DNA of 64,000 nucleotides from Sphingomonas sp. Leaf21 (GCF_916858675.1 NZ_CAKASM010000001.1:372001-436000); one strand, 5' to 3'. Shown: positions 15,766-25,231, counted from the stretch's first letter. Notes: generated by a model from the sequence alone, not told the origin. Made by a program: numbers and translations.

Positions 15766-18090
15766 TCAAAAGGCCCGCGATATGGTGGCCACCACCGCCG
15801 CGCCGCCGCCGATGTAATAAGCGGGCGCCTGCCCGACGATCAGCGTTCCTTCACGGCCCACCGTATCGACGGCATTTGTGGTGACCGCCTGTACACCCGC
15901 CAGGACGCGCGGATTGGTCACGTTGATCGCGTTCAGCCGCAAATCGGTCCGCTTGCCGTCCAGCCAGTCGGCCAGATGGACGCCGATCGCCAGATCGAGC
16001 GTGGCATAGCCCGGAATGCTCTCGTCGTTCATGAAGGTCGCGAACTGACGCCCGACATATTTGCCAGCGACGCTACCGAACAGCAGCCCGTCGTCATAGG
16101 TCCCGCCCCCGCCAAGCTGAAGCGTCGGGCTGGACACGGCGCGCTTGCCACGGGTCGGCAGGAAATCCCCACCGACCGGCAGATCGTCGTCGATCCGCGC
16201 GCGGAGATATTCGCCCGAGACATAGACGCTGACGCCCCTGGCGGGCCGATAATCGATCTCCGCATCGACTCCGTAAGAGGTCTGCCCCCCGGCGTTCAGC
16301 GTCGAGTTGACCAGCGCTCCGCCATTGTCGACCACGGTCGCGAGTTGGCGGTTGCGGAACTTGTAATGGAACCCGGTCACCGATGCGGAAAGGTTCGGGC
16401 CGATATAGCGATAGCCCAATTCCTGCGACACCGAATATTCGTTCTTCAGGCTGTCCGTGCCACGCGTCGAGACGACCCCACCGTCATAGCTGTTGTACAG
16501 CGTGAACTCGTTGGGGGTACGGAAGTTGGTCGTGATGTTGGCGAAGAGCTGTTGCCTGTCATCGATCGCGACGTGCACGGCGGCACGCGGTAGCGCGACA
16601 TAACTGTCGCGCCGGACGCCCGCCTGCGGTCCGGGGAGATAGTTGCGCCCGTTGCGCAGCAGGTTGACGCCCTTGATACCGAGGTCGACGGTCAAGCGTG
16701 GCGTAATGGCGATGCTGTCGGCCAGGAACAGGCTCTTGGTGACGGTGACGGTGCGCTGGTTCTCATAGGCGAGCAGCCGCCCGTCGGCGGTGCGGATCGC
16801 CTTGCTGCGATAACCCCATTGATCGACGGGCATCCCCTGGGCATCGATCGCGGTATAGGTCTGCGTGACCCGATCGGTGCCATAGTCGAACCACAGCCCG
16901 GCGGTCAGCCGGTGGATGCCCGCCTGCAGCGTCAGCTTGGCGACCTGGCCGTTGCGCATCTGGTCGCCGGTATAGTTGCCGAGGACCGTCGCCACGCCGT
17001 CGACCGCGCCCGGCAGGGCGATCGGTTCGGCCAGCGCCTCCTCTCCCAGGAAATTGCCGGTCGTGGCGAGCTGCGTGCCATAGGGCGAATTGCCGTAGCC
17101 GAACTGGAGATAGGTCGTACCGTCGAACGTCAGTCTGTCGTTCAACACCAGATGCACCGGTGCGGACGCGTACAGGTTGCGGAACGGTGCGCGGTACAGT
17201 CGCCAGTAATTGGTGTCGCCGGGCGAATAGCGTGCGTCGTAGTTGAACCCGCGCCCCTGCGCCTGCCAGTCGGCCAGTGTCGGGCTGGGATAGCTGGAGG
17301 AGTTGGCGTCGTTGTAGGACAGGGCAAGGCTGGCGCGGCTGCCATCCGCCCATTCGCGCAGCAGCTTGGCGTCGACATGCTGGCGCGTGTCATACCCCGC
17401 ACCCCGCCAATTGTCCGCGCGCGTGTTGGAGTAGGAGATGAACGCCTTCAGCCCGGTGTCGCCGATCATCCCGGTATCGACCCGGACGAAAACCCGGCGC
17501 AAGGCATAGGACCCGGCCGACAGGTCGGCGAGCAGGCCGGGCCGCTCCTTGGGATCGTCGAGGGTCAGCGCGAGCAGCCCCCCTGCCCCACCCACCGTCG
17601 GAGAATCGATGTCCACCGCCCCCTGCGCCAGCGCGATGCGCCGGACATTGCCGGGATCCGCGAACTGCGACGGGTAGGCGTAATAATAGCCGATATCGTT
17701 CTGGGGCGCGCCTTCCATCAGCACGCCGATCTCGTCCTGTCCCAAGCCCCGGAGCGTCAGGCTTGAACTCGTCGACAGGCCGTAGGGATCGCTCGACGCG
17801 ACATTGGCACCGGGCAGCAGATTGACGAGCTGAAACGCGTTGAGCGTCGGCGCCTGCTTGACGATGAAGTCGCTCGAAATCGCGCTGACCGCCTTGGGGT
17901 CCGTCTGCTCGGGGAGCAGCCCCTCCGGATCGCGGTGGCCGACCACACGAATATCGGACGCCGCATCCGCCGCCTGCTGCGCCGACGCCATCGTCGGCAA
18001 CGCCAGCCAGGCAACCGACAGCAGCAGGGCGGCCATGGAAGCCATGGGTCGATGGCGCGCATTGATAACCGGCATCGTCTTCGTGTCCAC
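15766..18090 (-). CDS. TonB-dependent receptor of the riboswitch operon (probable thiamine/precursor uptake)
   Basis: 774 residues from a GTG start; ATG at 18075 is an alternative. The signal peptide (MAALLLSVAWLALPTMASAQ) is followed by a plug domain (DFIVKQAPTLNAFQLVNLLPG, LTLRGLGQDEIGVLMEG) and a 22-strand barrel region, closing with aromatic YYIGGGAAVVATISRAF. It is the first gene behind a TPP riboswitch and is followed at 2 nt by a kinase and then a PnuC-family permease. Outer-membrane receptors under THI-box control are proposed thiamine transporters. Energised by TonB-ExbBD, which is not in the window. Confidence 0.9.
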   Translation of the reverse strand: MDTKTMPVINARHRPMASMAALLLSVAWLALPTMASAQQAADAASDIRVVGHRDPEGLLPEQTDPKAVSAISSDFIVKQAPTLNAFQLVNLLPGANVASSDPYGLSTSSSLTLRGLGQDEIGVLMEGAPQNDIGYYYAYPSQFADPGNVRRIALAQGAVDIDSPTVGGAGGLLALTLDDPKERPGLLADLSAGSYALRRVFVRVDTGMIGDTGLKAFISYSNTRADNWRGAGYDTRQHVDAKLLREWADGSRASLALSYNDANSSSYPSPTLADWQAQGRGFNYDARYSPGDTNYWRLYRAPFRNLYASAPVHLVLNDRLTFDGTTYLQFGYGNSPYGTQLATTGNFLGEEALAEPIALPGAVDGVATVLGNYTGDQMRNGQVAKLTLQAGIHRLTAGLWFDYGTDRVTQTYTAIDAQGMPVDQWGYRSKAIRTADGRLLAYENQRTVTVTKSLFLADSIAITPRLTVDLGIKGVNLLRNGRNYLPGPQAGVRRDSYVALPRAAVHVAIDDRQQLFANITTNFRTPNEFTLYNSYDGGVVSTRGTDSLKNEYSVSQELGYRYIGPNLSASVTGFHYKFRNRQLATVVDNGGALVNSTLNAGGQTSYGVDAEIDYRPARGVSVYVSGEYLRARIDDDLPVGGDFLPTRGKRAVSSPTLQLGGGGTYDDGLLFGSVAGKYVGRQFATFMNDESIPGYATLDLAIGVHLADWLDGKRTDLRLNAINVTNPRVLAGVQAVTTNAVDTVGREGTLIVGQAPAYYIGGGAAVVATISRAF

Positions 18091-18118
18091 TTCACGGAGG
18101 GACGACGAAAGGGATCCG

Positions 18119-18216
18119 CCAACCCTCCCTACGCCGGTATGACCCGGATCAGGTTCAGCGGGTCATGGACTGCTGCCCACCTCTCAACCGCGCGTCAGCG
18201 GCCCCCCGGGGATGGC
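18119..18216 (-). promoter_or_regulatory. TPP (THI-box) riboswitch
   Basis: On the minus strand the conserved aptamer parts appear in order: GGGGGGCCGC, GGTTGAGAGG, a variable stem, ACCCGCTGAACCTGATC and CGGGTCATACCGGCG followed by TAGGGAGGG. The CTGAACCTGATC / CATACC...GCGTAGGGA block is the near-invariant TPP-sensing core. It ends about 30 nt before the TonB receptor start, so translational control by masking the start region is likely. No clear terminator hairpin with a U-tract lies in that short gap. High TPP should switch off the receptor-kinase-permease operon. Confidence 0.95.
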
Positions 18217-18298
18217 GTCGTCTAGGCGGTTATGCGGACGGTGCAAATGATTATTGCGGGCAGAACGCCGCATTCGTGCCGATCGGCGCGGGGGAGGC

Positions 18299-18619
18299 TC
18301 AATTGCCCTCGGCGTCGACCACGATCACGACCGGCCGACCACGCGACTCTGGTTCCCAGCCCGCCGCGAGCGCCGCGCGGACGCAGCGCATCATCGTCGC
18401 GTCGTCGAGCTGCAGTCGGCCACGCGGCGATCCCCTCAGCAGACGCTTGGGAGCGGGAAATTCGACGAGCGCGGAACGCTTGGCATCCTGTTGCTGAAGC
18501 GCGATCGCCATGCCCTTCCACCCCTCGTCGTCGGATAGATGCGGTTCGCGCTGGAGGTGCCAGTCATAGGAGATGCCATCGACCTTGACGGTGCCGGTCG
18601 TGCTTTGCGTTTTCGACAT
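18299..18619 (-). CDS. conserved hypothetical protein
   Basis: 106 residues starting MSKTQSTTGTVKVDGISYDW, with AGGGGG placed 8-13 nt upstream of the ATG; the longer frame to 18766 has no such site. The sequence contains a well-ordered small domain (HLSDDEGWKGMAIAL ... RSALVEFPAPKRL ... VVIVVDAEGN) with alternating strands and a helix. No signal peptide. It is transcribed in the same direction as the thiamine operon but is separated from it by the riboswitch, so it is not part of the switch-controlled unit. Function unknown. Confidence 0.7.
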   Translation of the reverse strand: MSKTQSTTGTVKVDGISYDWHLQREPHLSDDEGWKGMAIALQQQDAKRSALVEFPAPKRLLRGSPRGRLQLDDATMMRCVRAALAAGWEPESRGRPVVIVVDAEGN

Positions 18620-18731
18620 GGCCACGCCCCCTAGCATGGATGGCGCGCAAAGGCACGCGTGACGCCCGGCGGCCTTCGCCCGCTCCCGCGAGCGGCGATG
18701 CGATGCGCCGATCAAGCCCGGTCGAACCGCT

Positions 18732-18756
18732 GTTGCATATGAGCTGGTCATGCAAC
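18732..18756. promoter_or_regulatory. inverted repeat upstream of the diguanylate cyclase gene
   Basis: GTTGCAT and ATGCAAC arms separated by 11 bp, in the divergent region between the hypothetical gene and the GGDEF gene. It could be an operator for a dimeric regulator or a small hairpin; no further evidence. Confidence 0.25.
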
Positions 18757-18832
18757 GGAGTGCCACGGCTTATTCACTAGCGTTTTGAGACCTTTAATTT
18801 GTTCTTCACCAAGTTGGAGGACAAGCCCGGTC

Positions 18833-20623
18833 ATGCGCTTGGCGACCATCACCAACTGGGCTTACGGCGTAACGGTGGCCCTGACCCTGGCGTCGGGCGC
18901 GACGATGCTGATCGCGTCCAACGCGCAGGAAGAGGAGCGGATCGCCGTCGCGCAGCGCTATATGCTCGACCGTGCGACGGATACGATCGAACAGGACGGG
19001 CTGGCGCTGAGCGATCTCGCCCGCAAGTTCGTCGTCAATGGCAACGCCGCCGACCTCCTGATCTTCGAGCGGGCGACGCGGGAACTGCAAAGTCTGGAGG
19101 CGCGTGTCGCCAAGGTTCGGGATGCCGGGGCATCCGATGACGAATTGCATGCGCTTCGCGACGGGCTGCGCTGGGTCGATGCGCTACGGGCCCAACAGGC
19201 CCGCGCGCTGGCGGCGAAGAAGGCGGGAGACCGGGCCGCGGCGATCGATATCCTGTTCTCCGCCGAGTATGAGCGCGAGATCGACCGCTCACGCGCCGCG
19301 ATCGAGCGGTTCCAGTATCGCCTCGACCAGCGCACCGCCGCCGAACTGCGCGATGCCGAGCACAGTGCGAGAACCTGGCGCCAGGCGTCGGAGATCATGC
19401 TGGCGATCACCGGGCTGCTCTTCCTCGCGGTTCTATACTTCATCTACCGACGGCGCGTGCTCCATCCCGTCGTCAAGCTGAGCGACGTGGTCGCCCGCCT
19501 CGCCGCGCAGGATTACGGCGTCGAGCCACCGCGCTACGAGCAGATCGACGAGATCGGCGACATGGCCGACGCGCTGCGCGTGTTCCGCGAGACCGGCATC
19601 GAGCGCCTCCGCCTCGAAAAGGAACGCGATGCCGATCGCCGCATCCGCGATCTTCTCTCGCGCATGACGCAGCGGATGCAGAGCTGCGACCGGACCGCCG
19701 ACCTCGTGCGTGTCGTCGCGCATTTCGTGCCGGAGATCGCCCCCGATATGCGTGGCGGGCTATATCTCTTCGATGCCGATCGCGGCGTGATGGCGCTCGG
19801 CTGCGCCTGGCAGGGCGAACTGGCCTCGGCCGCCGAATTTTCGCCGGTGGCCTGCTGGGGCCTGCGCCGCAACGCGCCGCACAGTGCGACGGGCAGCAAT
19901 TTCGACGTACCCTGCGCGCATCTCAAGGCGCTGGCCGACAGCCAGTGCCTGCCCCTCAACGGCCAGAACGGACTGCTCGGCCTCCTCTACCTCGAGCGGA
20001 CCGAAGCCGCCATGCCGTCGCTTGGCGAGCAATATATCCATATGCTCGCCGAGAACATCACGCTGGCGCTCGACAATTTACGCCTGCGCGAAGCGCTACA
20101 CCAGCAAGCCATGCTCGATCCGCTAACCGCCCTGCCCAATCGCCGCCAGCTGGACGATGTGGTCGCGCGGGAGCTGGCAATGTCGGAGCGCGACAATACC
20201 GCATTGTGCTGCGCGATGATCGATATCGATCATTTCAAGCGCTTCAACGACGATCATGGCCATGACGCGGGTGACGCGGTGTTGCGGGCGGTCGGGGCGT
20301 CGCTCGCCCGATCGGTGCGCGAAGGCACGCTGGTGTTCCGCTTTGGCGGCGAGGAATTCCTGATCCTCTTCACGGGCATGACGATCGATACCGCGAAACG
20401 GCGGGCGGACGACATTCGGGGTGAGATCGAGAGCCTGGCCGTCACGCATGACGGCCGCGATCTGGGGCGGATCAGCGTTTCGATCGGCCTGGCCGCCGCG
20501 CCGCTCCATTGTCCCTGGAGCAAGCTGGTCCAGACGGCGGATGCCGCGCTGCTGCGCGCCAAACAGGCCGGGCGGAACCAGGTCGTCGTCGCCGCGCTCC
20601 GCAAGGCCGAGCACGCGGCCTGA
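18833..20623 (+). CDS. membrane diguanylate cyclase (HAMP-GAF-GGDEF)
   Basis: 596 residues from the ATG at 18833 (GGAGG about 12 nt upstream). An N-terminal helix (WAYGVTVALTLASGATMLI) and a second at ~200-220 (IMLAITGLLFLAVLYFIY) bracket a periplasmic helical sensor. Then come a HAMP-like segment, a GAF-like domain (~290-430) and the GGDEF domain opening DPLTALPNRRQLDD. The catalytic loop is G505-G-E-E-F, so c-di-GMP synthesis should be possible. The inhibitory I-site RxxD normally five residues before the loop reads REGT, so product feedback is probably lost. Signal sensed unknown. Confidence 0.92.
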   Translation: MRLATITNWAYGVTVALTLASGATMLIASNAQEEERIAVAQRYMLDRATDTIEQDGLALSDLARKFVVNGNAADLLIFERATRELQSLEARVAKVRDAGASDDELHALRDGLRWVDALRAQQARALAAKKAGDRAAAIDILFSAEYEREIDRSRAAIERFQYRLDQRTAAELRDAEHSARTWRQASEIMLAITGLLFLAVLYFIYRRRVLHPVVKLSDVVARLAAQDYGVEPPRYEQIDEIGDMADALRVFRETGIERLRLEKERDADRRIRDLLSRMTQRMQSCDRTADLVRVVAHFVPEIAPDMRGGLYLFDADRGVMALGCAWQGELASAAEFSPVACWGLRRNAPHSATGSNFDVPCAHLKALADSQCLPLNGQNGLLGLLYLERTEAAMPSLGEQYIHMLAENITLALDNLRLREALHQQAMLDPLTALPNRRQLDDVVARELAMSERDNTALCCAMIDIDHFKRFNDDHGHDAGDAVLRAVGASLARSVREGTLVFRFGGEEFLILFTGMTIDTAKRRADDIRGEIESLAVTHDGRDLGRISVSIGLAAAPLHCPWSKLVQTADAALLRAKQAGRNQVVVAALRKAEHAA

Positions 20624-20739
20624 CCCGCGAGCCGACCGACCAGCACGTCCACGTACCAGGGGCGCACCAGCCCGGGTTGCGCAGCCGCCCCACTGTCGCC
20701 TAGCGTGTTCCAAACGCTTTTGTTTTCGGGACATTGGGC

Positions 20740-22578
20740 ATGGATCGTCGTACCTTCATCGTGTCTGGCATCGTGTCTGGCGCGGCAACCGCCGGATGGA
20801 GCGCACTGGCCCCGCGTCCGGGCATGGCGCAAAGCACGGGCGAGACGGCCCCGGCACCATCGGCTGGAGACAAGCGGCTGAACGCCGCCTTCGATCAGGT
20901 TCTGGAAGAAACCGTCCGCCAGTCGCCCGAGTTCGCCACCTCGCTCGGCCTCGACACCGGCAAGAATGCCGATCTGCGGCACAAGCTGGGCGACAACAGC
21001 TATGCCGCCATCGGCAAGGATCTGGCCCGCAACCGCAAGGCCTATGCACTGGTCAGCGCCGTCGATCCCGTCGCGCTCTCGCCACAGGCGCGTATCGATC
21101 GCGAGGTCGTCCTCTATAGCATCAAGTCGAACATGGTCGGCCCGGAGCGGTTCGGCCTGTCCTCGCCCCAGGGACCATATCCGATCTCGCAGCAGGACGG
21201 CGTCTATTTCTCCCTGCCCGACTTTCTGGACTCCACCCATCCGGTGAAGACCGCCGACGATGCCGAGGCCTATCTCGACCGGCTCGCCCTGATGGGCCGC
21301 CAGCTCGACAATGAGACCGAGGTCCAGCGACGCGACGCGGCAAAGGGCCGACTGGCGCCCGATTTCTCGCTCGATCTCGCACTCGGGCAGATGGCGAAGC
21401 TCCGGTCGCCATCGCCTGCCGACAACCAGTTGGTCCGGTCGCTCACCCGTCGCACGGCCGCGGCAAATATCGGCGGCGATTGGCAAGCCCGCGCGTCCCG
21501 GATCGTCGCCGAGACGGTGTATCCCGCGCTCGATCGCCAGATCGCATTGCTGCGCTCGCTTCGCCCGACGGCACGCAGCGCAGCCGGCGTCTGGGCCCTG
21601 CCGGACGGTGAGGCGCTTTACGCCGCCGCCCTCGCGCAGGCGACGACCACGACGCTGTCGCCGGACGAGGTGCATCGCATGGGGCTTCAGCAGGTTGCCG
21701 ACCTCACCGCACAGCTCGATCCGATCCTGCGCGGGCAGGGCCTGACGCAAGGCAGCGTCGGCGCCCGGCTTGACCAACTGAACCGCCTTCCCGCCCAGCT
21801 ATATGCGGACAGCGACGCGGGGCGTGCCGAGCTGCTGGCCAGCCTCAATGCCAGCGTGAAGGCCATGCAGGCACGCCTGCCGCAGGCCTTCACCAATCCG
21901 CCCGACGCCCCGCTCGAGATTCGCCGCGTCGCGCCGGAGATTCAGGACGGGGCGCCCAATGGCTATTATTTCCGTGCGCCGCTCGATGGCTCACGGGCCG
22001 CGATCTACTGGATCAATCTCAAGAGCGTGAATGACTGGCCGAAATACACGCTGCCGAGCCTGACCTATCACGAAGGCGTGCCCGGCCATCACCTTCAGAT
22101 CTCGACCGCGCAACGCGCGCCGACGCATCCGCTGCGCAAGATCGCCTTCTTCAACGCCTATCTCGAAGGCTGGGCGCTTTATGCGGAGCAACTGGCCGAC
22201 GAACTGGGGGGCTATGCCACGCCGGTCGAGCGTGCAGGCTATCTCCAGTCCTTCCTGTTTCGCGCGGCACGGCTCGTGGTCGATACCGGCATCCATACGA
22301 AGCGCTGGACCCATGCGCAGGCCACCAAATATCTCGTCGACACCGTAGGTTTCGCACCCGGCCGGTCCCAGCGCGAGATCGAACGCTATTGCGTCTCACC
22401 GGGCCAGGCGTGCAGCTACAAGATCGGTCACGCCGCCTGGCTGCGGGCGCGTGAGAATGCCAAATCGATCGCGGGGAACCGCTTCGACCTCAAACATTTC
22501 CATGACGTGCTGGAGGCTGGCGCGATGCCGCTGTCGATGCTGGAGCGGATCGTCGAGGAGCGTGCCCGCGCCGTCTGA
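20740..22578 (+). CDS. DUF885 family protein, Tat-exported, putative metallohydrolase
   Basis: 612 residues starting MDRRTFIVSG, a twin-arginine-type signal ending near RPGMAQS. DUF885 proteins are all-helical and carry an HExxxxH-like motif; here YHEGVPGHHLQ with H444, E445 and H450/H451, plus the downstream EGWALYAEQLADELGG with a likely third ligand Glu. The family includes gluzincin-like peptidases, but the reaction is rarely defined. Expected in the periplasm. ATG 20740 is preferred over TTG 20734 to keep the Tat motif at the N-terminus. A paralogue lies at 52727-54532. Confidence 0.88.
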   Translation: MDRRTFIVSGIVSGAATAGWSALAPRPGMAQSTGETAPAPSAGDKRLNAAFDQVLEETVRQSPEFATSLGLDTGKNADLRHKLGDNSYAAIGKDLARNRKAYALVSAVDPVALSPQARIDREVVLYSIKSNMVGPERFGLSSPQGPYPISQQDGVYFSLPDFLDSTHPVKTADDAEAYLDRLALMGRQLDNETEVQRRDAAKGRLAPDFSLDLALGQMAKLRSPSPADNQLVRSLTRRTAAANIGGDWQARASRIVAETVYPALDRQIALLRSLRPTARSAAGVWALPDGEALYAAALAQATTTTLSPDEVHRMGLQQVADLTAQLDPILRGQGLTQGSVGARLDQLNRLPAQLYADSDAGRAELLASLNASVKAMQARLPQAFTNPPDAPLEIRRVAPEIQDGAPNGYYFRAPLDGSRAAIYWINLKSVNDWPKYTLPSLTYHEGVPGHHLQISTAQRAPTHPLRKIAFFNAYLEGWALYAEQLADELGGYATPVERAGYLQSFLFRAARLVVDTGIHTKRWTHAQATKYLVDTVGFAPGRSQREIERYCVSPGQACSYKIGHAAWLRARENAKSIAGNRFDLKHFHDVLEAGAMPLSMLERIVEERARAV

Positions 22579-22664
22579 CGGCGCTGCGGGACGTCCCGGA
22601 TCGTGGATCGTATCCCCGACACAGGCGTGGAGACATAGCGACGGCAGGACGATATGAACTTGGC

Positions 22665-23246
22665 ATGGCCCGGCTTCTGCTATTCAACAAACCCTTCGGC
22701 GTCCTGTCGCAATTCACCGACCGGGGGTCGCCGACGGTGCGGTCGACATTGTCGGACTTCATCGCGGTCAAGGGGGTCTACCCCGCCGGAAGGCTCGATC
22801 GGGACAGCGAGGGCCTGCTCCTGTTGTGCGATGACGGGCGGTTGCAGGCGCGGATTTCCGACCCGCGCTTCAAGATGCCCAAAACATATCTGGTGCAGGT
22901 CGAAGGCGATCCGGACGAGCAGCAGATCGAAAGCCTGCGACGGGGCGTCCGTTTCAAGGATGGCATGACCCTTCCCGCCGACGTCGCGCCTATCGACGCG
23001 CCGGACCTGTGGCCGCGCGATCCGCCGATACGTCAGCGCAAGACCATCCCCGATGGCTGGCTGAGGATCACCATTCGCGAAGGGCGTAACCGGCAAGTCC
23101 GCCGCATGACCGCAGCGGTCGGTCTGCCCACGCTGAGGCTGGTCCGGTGGTCGATCGGCGAATGGTCCGTCGCCGAGATTGCACCCGGCCGCTTCACGGA
23201 GCTGTCCGTCGGCGGCAAGGGCATGGGGGCAAGGGCTGGCGGCTGA
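22665..23246 (+). CDS. 23S rRNA pseudouridine synthase, RsuA/RluE family
   Basis: 193 residues without an S4 domain, which matches the RluE branch of the RsuA family. It opens ARLLLFNKPFGVLSQF. The catalytic motif is GRLDRDSEGLLLL with the invariant Asp that attacks uridine. The late RITIREGRNRQVRRM segment is the family's RNA-binding signature. RluE modifies U2457 of 23S rRNA in E. coli. It is followed by another 23S rRNA modification gene (rlmJ-like) on the same strand, 148 bp on. Assignment to RluE rather than another short RsuA-type enzyme is by length and start sequence. Confidence 0.9.
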   Translation: MARLLLFNKPFGVLSQFTDRGSPTVRSTLSDFIAVKGVYPAGRLDRDSEGLLLLCDDGRLQARISDPRFKMPKTYLVQVEGDPDEQQIESLRRGVRFKDGMTLPADVAPIDAPDLWPRDPPIRQRKTIPDGWLRITIREGRNRQVRRMTAAVGLPTLRLVRWSIGEWSVAEIAPGRFTELSVGGKGMGARAGG

Positions 23247-23394
23247 TGCGTGATCCGCGAGCCTTGTCGGCTATCCCCGCCACATCATCTGATGCCCGTT
23301 GCAGCGAGCGGTGAAAGCTGATTGGAGGCCGCGCTCGAGCAACGTCCGCGACCAGCAGCATATCGTAACGCAAATCGGCAGAATTTGGATCTCC

Positions 23395-24231
23395 ATGAAC
23401 TATCGCCACTCGTTCCACGCAGGCAACAGCGCCGATGTCGTCAAGCACAGCCTGCTGATCGCGCTCGTCCGGGCCTTGCAGGAAAAACAGGGCGCGCTGA
23501 CGCTGATCGACACCCATGCCGGCTGCGGGCTCTACGATCTCGGCGGCGAGCAGGCGCAGCGCACGGGCGAGGCCGCCGATGGCGTACAGCGCGCCTTTGC
23601 CGATCGGAACCCCTTGCTCGACGACTATCGCGCCGCCGTGCGCGCGGTGAACGTCGCGGCCGAACCACATCTCTACCCCGGTTCGCCGCAATTCCTGGCG
23701 CAGCTTCTACGGCCGCAGGACGTGCTGATCCTCAATGAAAAGCATCCCGAGGACGCGCGTGCCCTGCGCGGCGCGATGCGTGGTACGCCTGCCGCCGTGC
23801 ATGAGCGCGATGCCTATGAGCTTTGGCTGGCGATGCTGCCGACCCGCACCGGCCGCGGCGTGGTGGTGGTCGATCCGCCCTATGAGCAGACCGACGAACG
23901 CGTCCGCATCACGGCGACCCTAGCCGCGGCACACCGCAAATGGGCGCATGGCGTGACGGTCATCTGGTATCCGCTGAAAGACCGGGCCACGCATCAGCGA
24001 TGGAAGGATGACCTGCGCAGGCTCGGCATCCCGAAGGTCCTGTCCGTGGAGCACTGGCTGTACGATTCCGACCGGTATGGCCTGTATAACGGGGCGGGCC
24101 TCTTCATCGTCAATCCGCCCTATGCCTTCACACAGGCGCTGCCGCCTCTACTGGAAGCGCTCCGCTCGGCCCTCGCGCCGGACGGGCATCTGGGCGAGAT
24201 CACGGCCGATTGGCTAGACGCTCGCAGCTAG
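23395..24231 (+). CDS. rlmJ: 23S rRNA (adenine-2030-N6)-methyltransferase RlmJ
   Basis: 278 residues from ATG 23395, beginning MNYRHSFHAGNSADVVKH, which is the signature RlmJ opening; the longer frame upstream has no family match. SAM-dependent fold: LTLIDTHAGCGLYDL near the N-terminus and the catalytic N6-adenine motif DPPYEQ (VVVDPPYEQTDERV). A late MNGAGLF-like loop (LYNGAGLFIVNPPYAF) completes the family pattern. It methylates A2030 of free 23S rRNA. Stand-alone or co-transcribed with the pseudouridine synthase. Confidence 0.95.
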   Translation: MNYRHSFHAGNSADVVKHSLLIALVRALQEKQGALTLIDTHAGCGLYDLGGEQAQRTGEAADGVQRAFADRNPLLDDYRAAVRAVNVAAEPHLYPGSPQFLAQLLRPQDVLILNEKHPEDARALRGAMRGTPAAVHERDAYELWLAMLPTRTGRGVVVVDPPYEQTDERVRITATLAAAHRKWAHGVTVIWYPLKDRATHQRWKDDLRRLGIPKVLSVEHWLYDSDRYGLYNGAGLFIVNPPYAFTQALPPLLEALRSALAPDGHLGEITADWLDARS

Positions 24232-24284
24232 GCCGAGGCCAAGTCGGCGAACGATGAACGGTGTCCGACGATGCCGGATGACCG

Positions 24285-24557
24285 TCAACGTCCCCCATCC
24301 GCCTGATCGGCCCGACCTTGCCGGTCGGCCTCTGCGATAAGTTGCGCCAATCGCCTGGCATCCTCGGCAACGCGTTCCTCGTCCAATTCACGGCGCAACC
24401 ATCGAAGCTCGTGAAGCTTTCCACTCTCGTCGAGCTCACCGCATCCCACCCGCTTGCCATAGTCGAGCAGTGCGCAGGTCGCGCCGGGCACATATCGCCG
24501 GACGATCCGCTCGACCTCGCTGATGACGTGCTCGCCCGGTCCCGCAATCTGCGCCAT
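24285..24557 (-). CDS. conserved hypothetical protein
   Basis: 90 residues, MAQIAGPGEHVISEVERIVR, with GGGAGCATATC before the ATG. Charged and mostly helical (RWLRRELDEERVAEDARRL), no signal peptide or membrane helix. On the minus strand downstream of the DUF2076 gene with an 83-bp gap. Function not recognised. Confidence 0.55.
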   Translation of the reverse strand: MAQIAGPGEHVISEVERIVRRYVPGATCALLDYGKRVGCGELDESGKLHELRWLRRELDEERVAEDARRLAQLIAEADRQGRADQADGGR

Positions 24558-24640
24558 GATATGCTCCCGTCTGGCCGCCTGATCACGCCTGCATAGCCAG
24601 CCGGGACCGCCCGGCCAAATCGGCCCGCCCTATCGACAGG

Positions 24641-25231
24641 TCAATAGTCGTCGTCGTCGGACGAGCCATAATCGTCGCCGCTCCCCGCGTCGAAGCGACC
24701 GCCGCCGTCGTCGTCGAAATTGTTGATGGTGATATTCTCGGGCTGGCCCATGAAACCCTGGCCGCCACCGAATACCCCGCCGCCGCCACGGTGGCCGAAC
24801 ATGTCCGACAGCCCGGAAAACAACATTTCACCGCCGACGACACCGGCCGCCGTGGTGCCCGCGCTGCGCAGGAAGCTGCCCAGACCGCCGCCGCCGGAGA
24901 ACACGCCGGGTCGCGCTTCGGGCGGGGGCGGCGCATACCCCTCCTGCCGGTTCGCACCCCAGGGGCCACCCGCACCTTGCGGCAGGAAGCTGTTGCCGGT
25001 CTGCGCAGGGGCGGACTGAACCTGCCGTTCGAGCTCGGCGATGCGCTCCTGTGCCGCATGAAGCGACTGATCGGCAACGATCGCATGCTGGACGAGCAGA
25101 TAGGCGGCGTCGGGATTGCCGGACAGCGTGCGGGAGATCATCGCATCCGCCTCACTGTCCTTCGCGCCGGCCCGTGCGACAGCGAGTTCGTTGAGAAAGC
25201 GACTGATAAGCGTATGTTCTTCGGCGTTCAT
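24641..25231 (-). CDS. DUF2076 family protein
   Basis: 196 residues. The N-terminal 70 (MNAEEHTLISRFLNELA ... DAAYLLVQHAIVADQSLHAA, then the coiled AQERIAELERQVQ) are the DUF2076 pattern. The middle is Gly/Pro-rich with a hydrophobic segment around SAGTTAAGVVGGEMLFSGLSDM. The tail is Gly/Asp-rich, ending in a run of Asp residues and Tyr. DUF2076 proteins are often described as periplasmic ligand-binding-sensor-like, but no function is proven and no signal peptide is visible here. GGAGTGGACC precedes the ATG. Confidence 0.85.
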   Translation of the reverse strand: MNAEEHTLISRFLNELAVARAGAKDSEADAMISRTLSGNPDAAYLLVQHAIVADQSLHAAQERIAELERQVQSAPAQTGNSFLPQGAGGPWGANRQEGYAPPPPEARPGVFSGGGGLGSFLRSAGTTAAGVVGGEMLFSGLSDMFGHRGGGGVFGGGQGFMGQPENITINNFDDDGGGRFDAGSGDDYGSSDDDDY

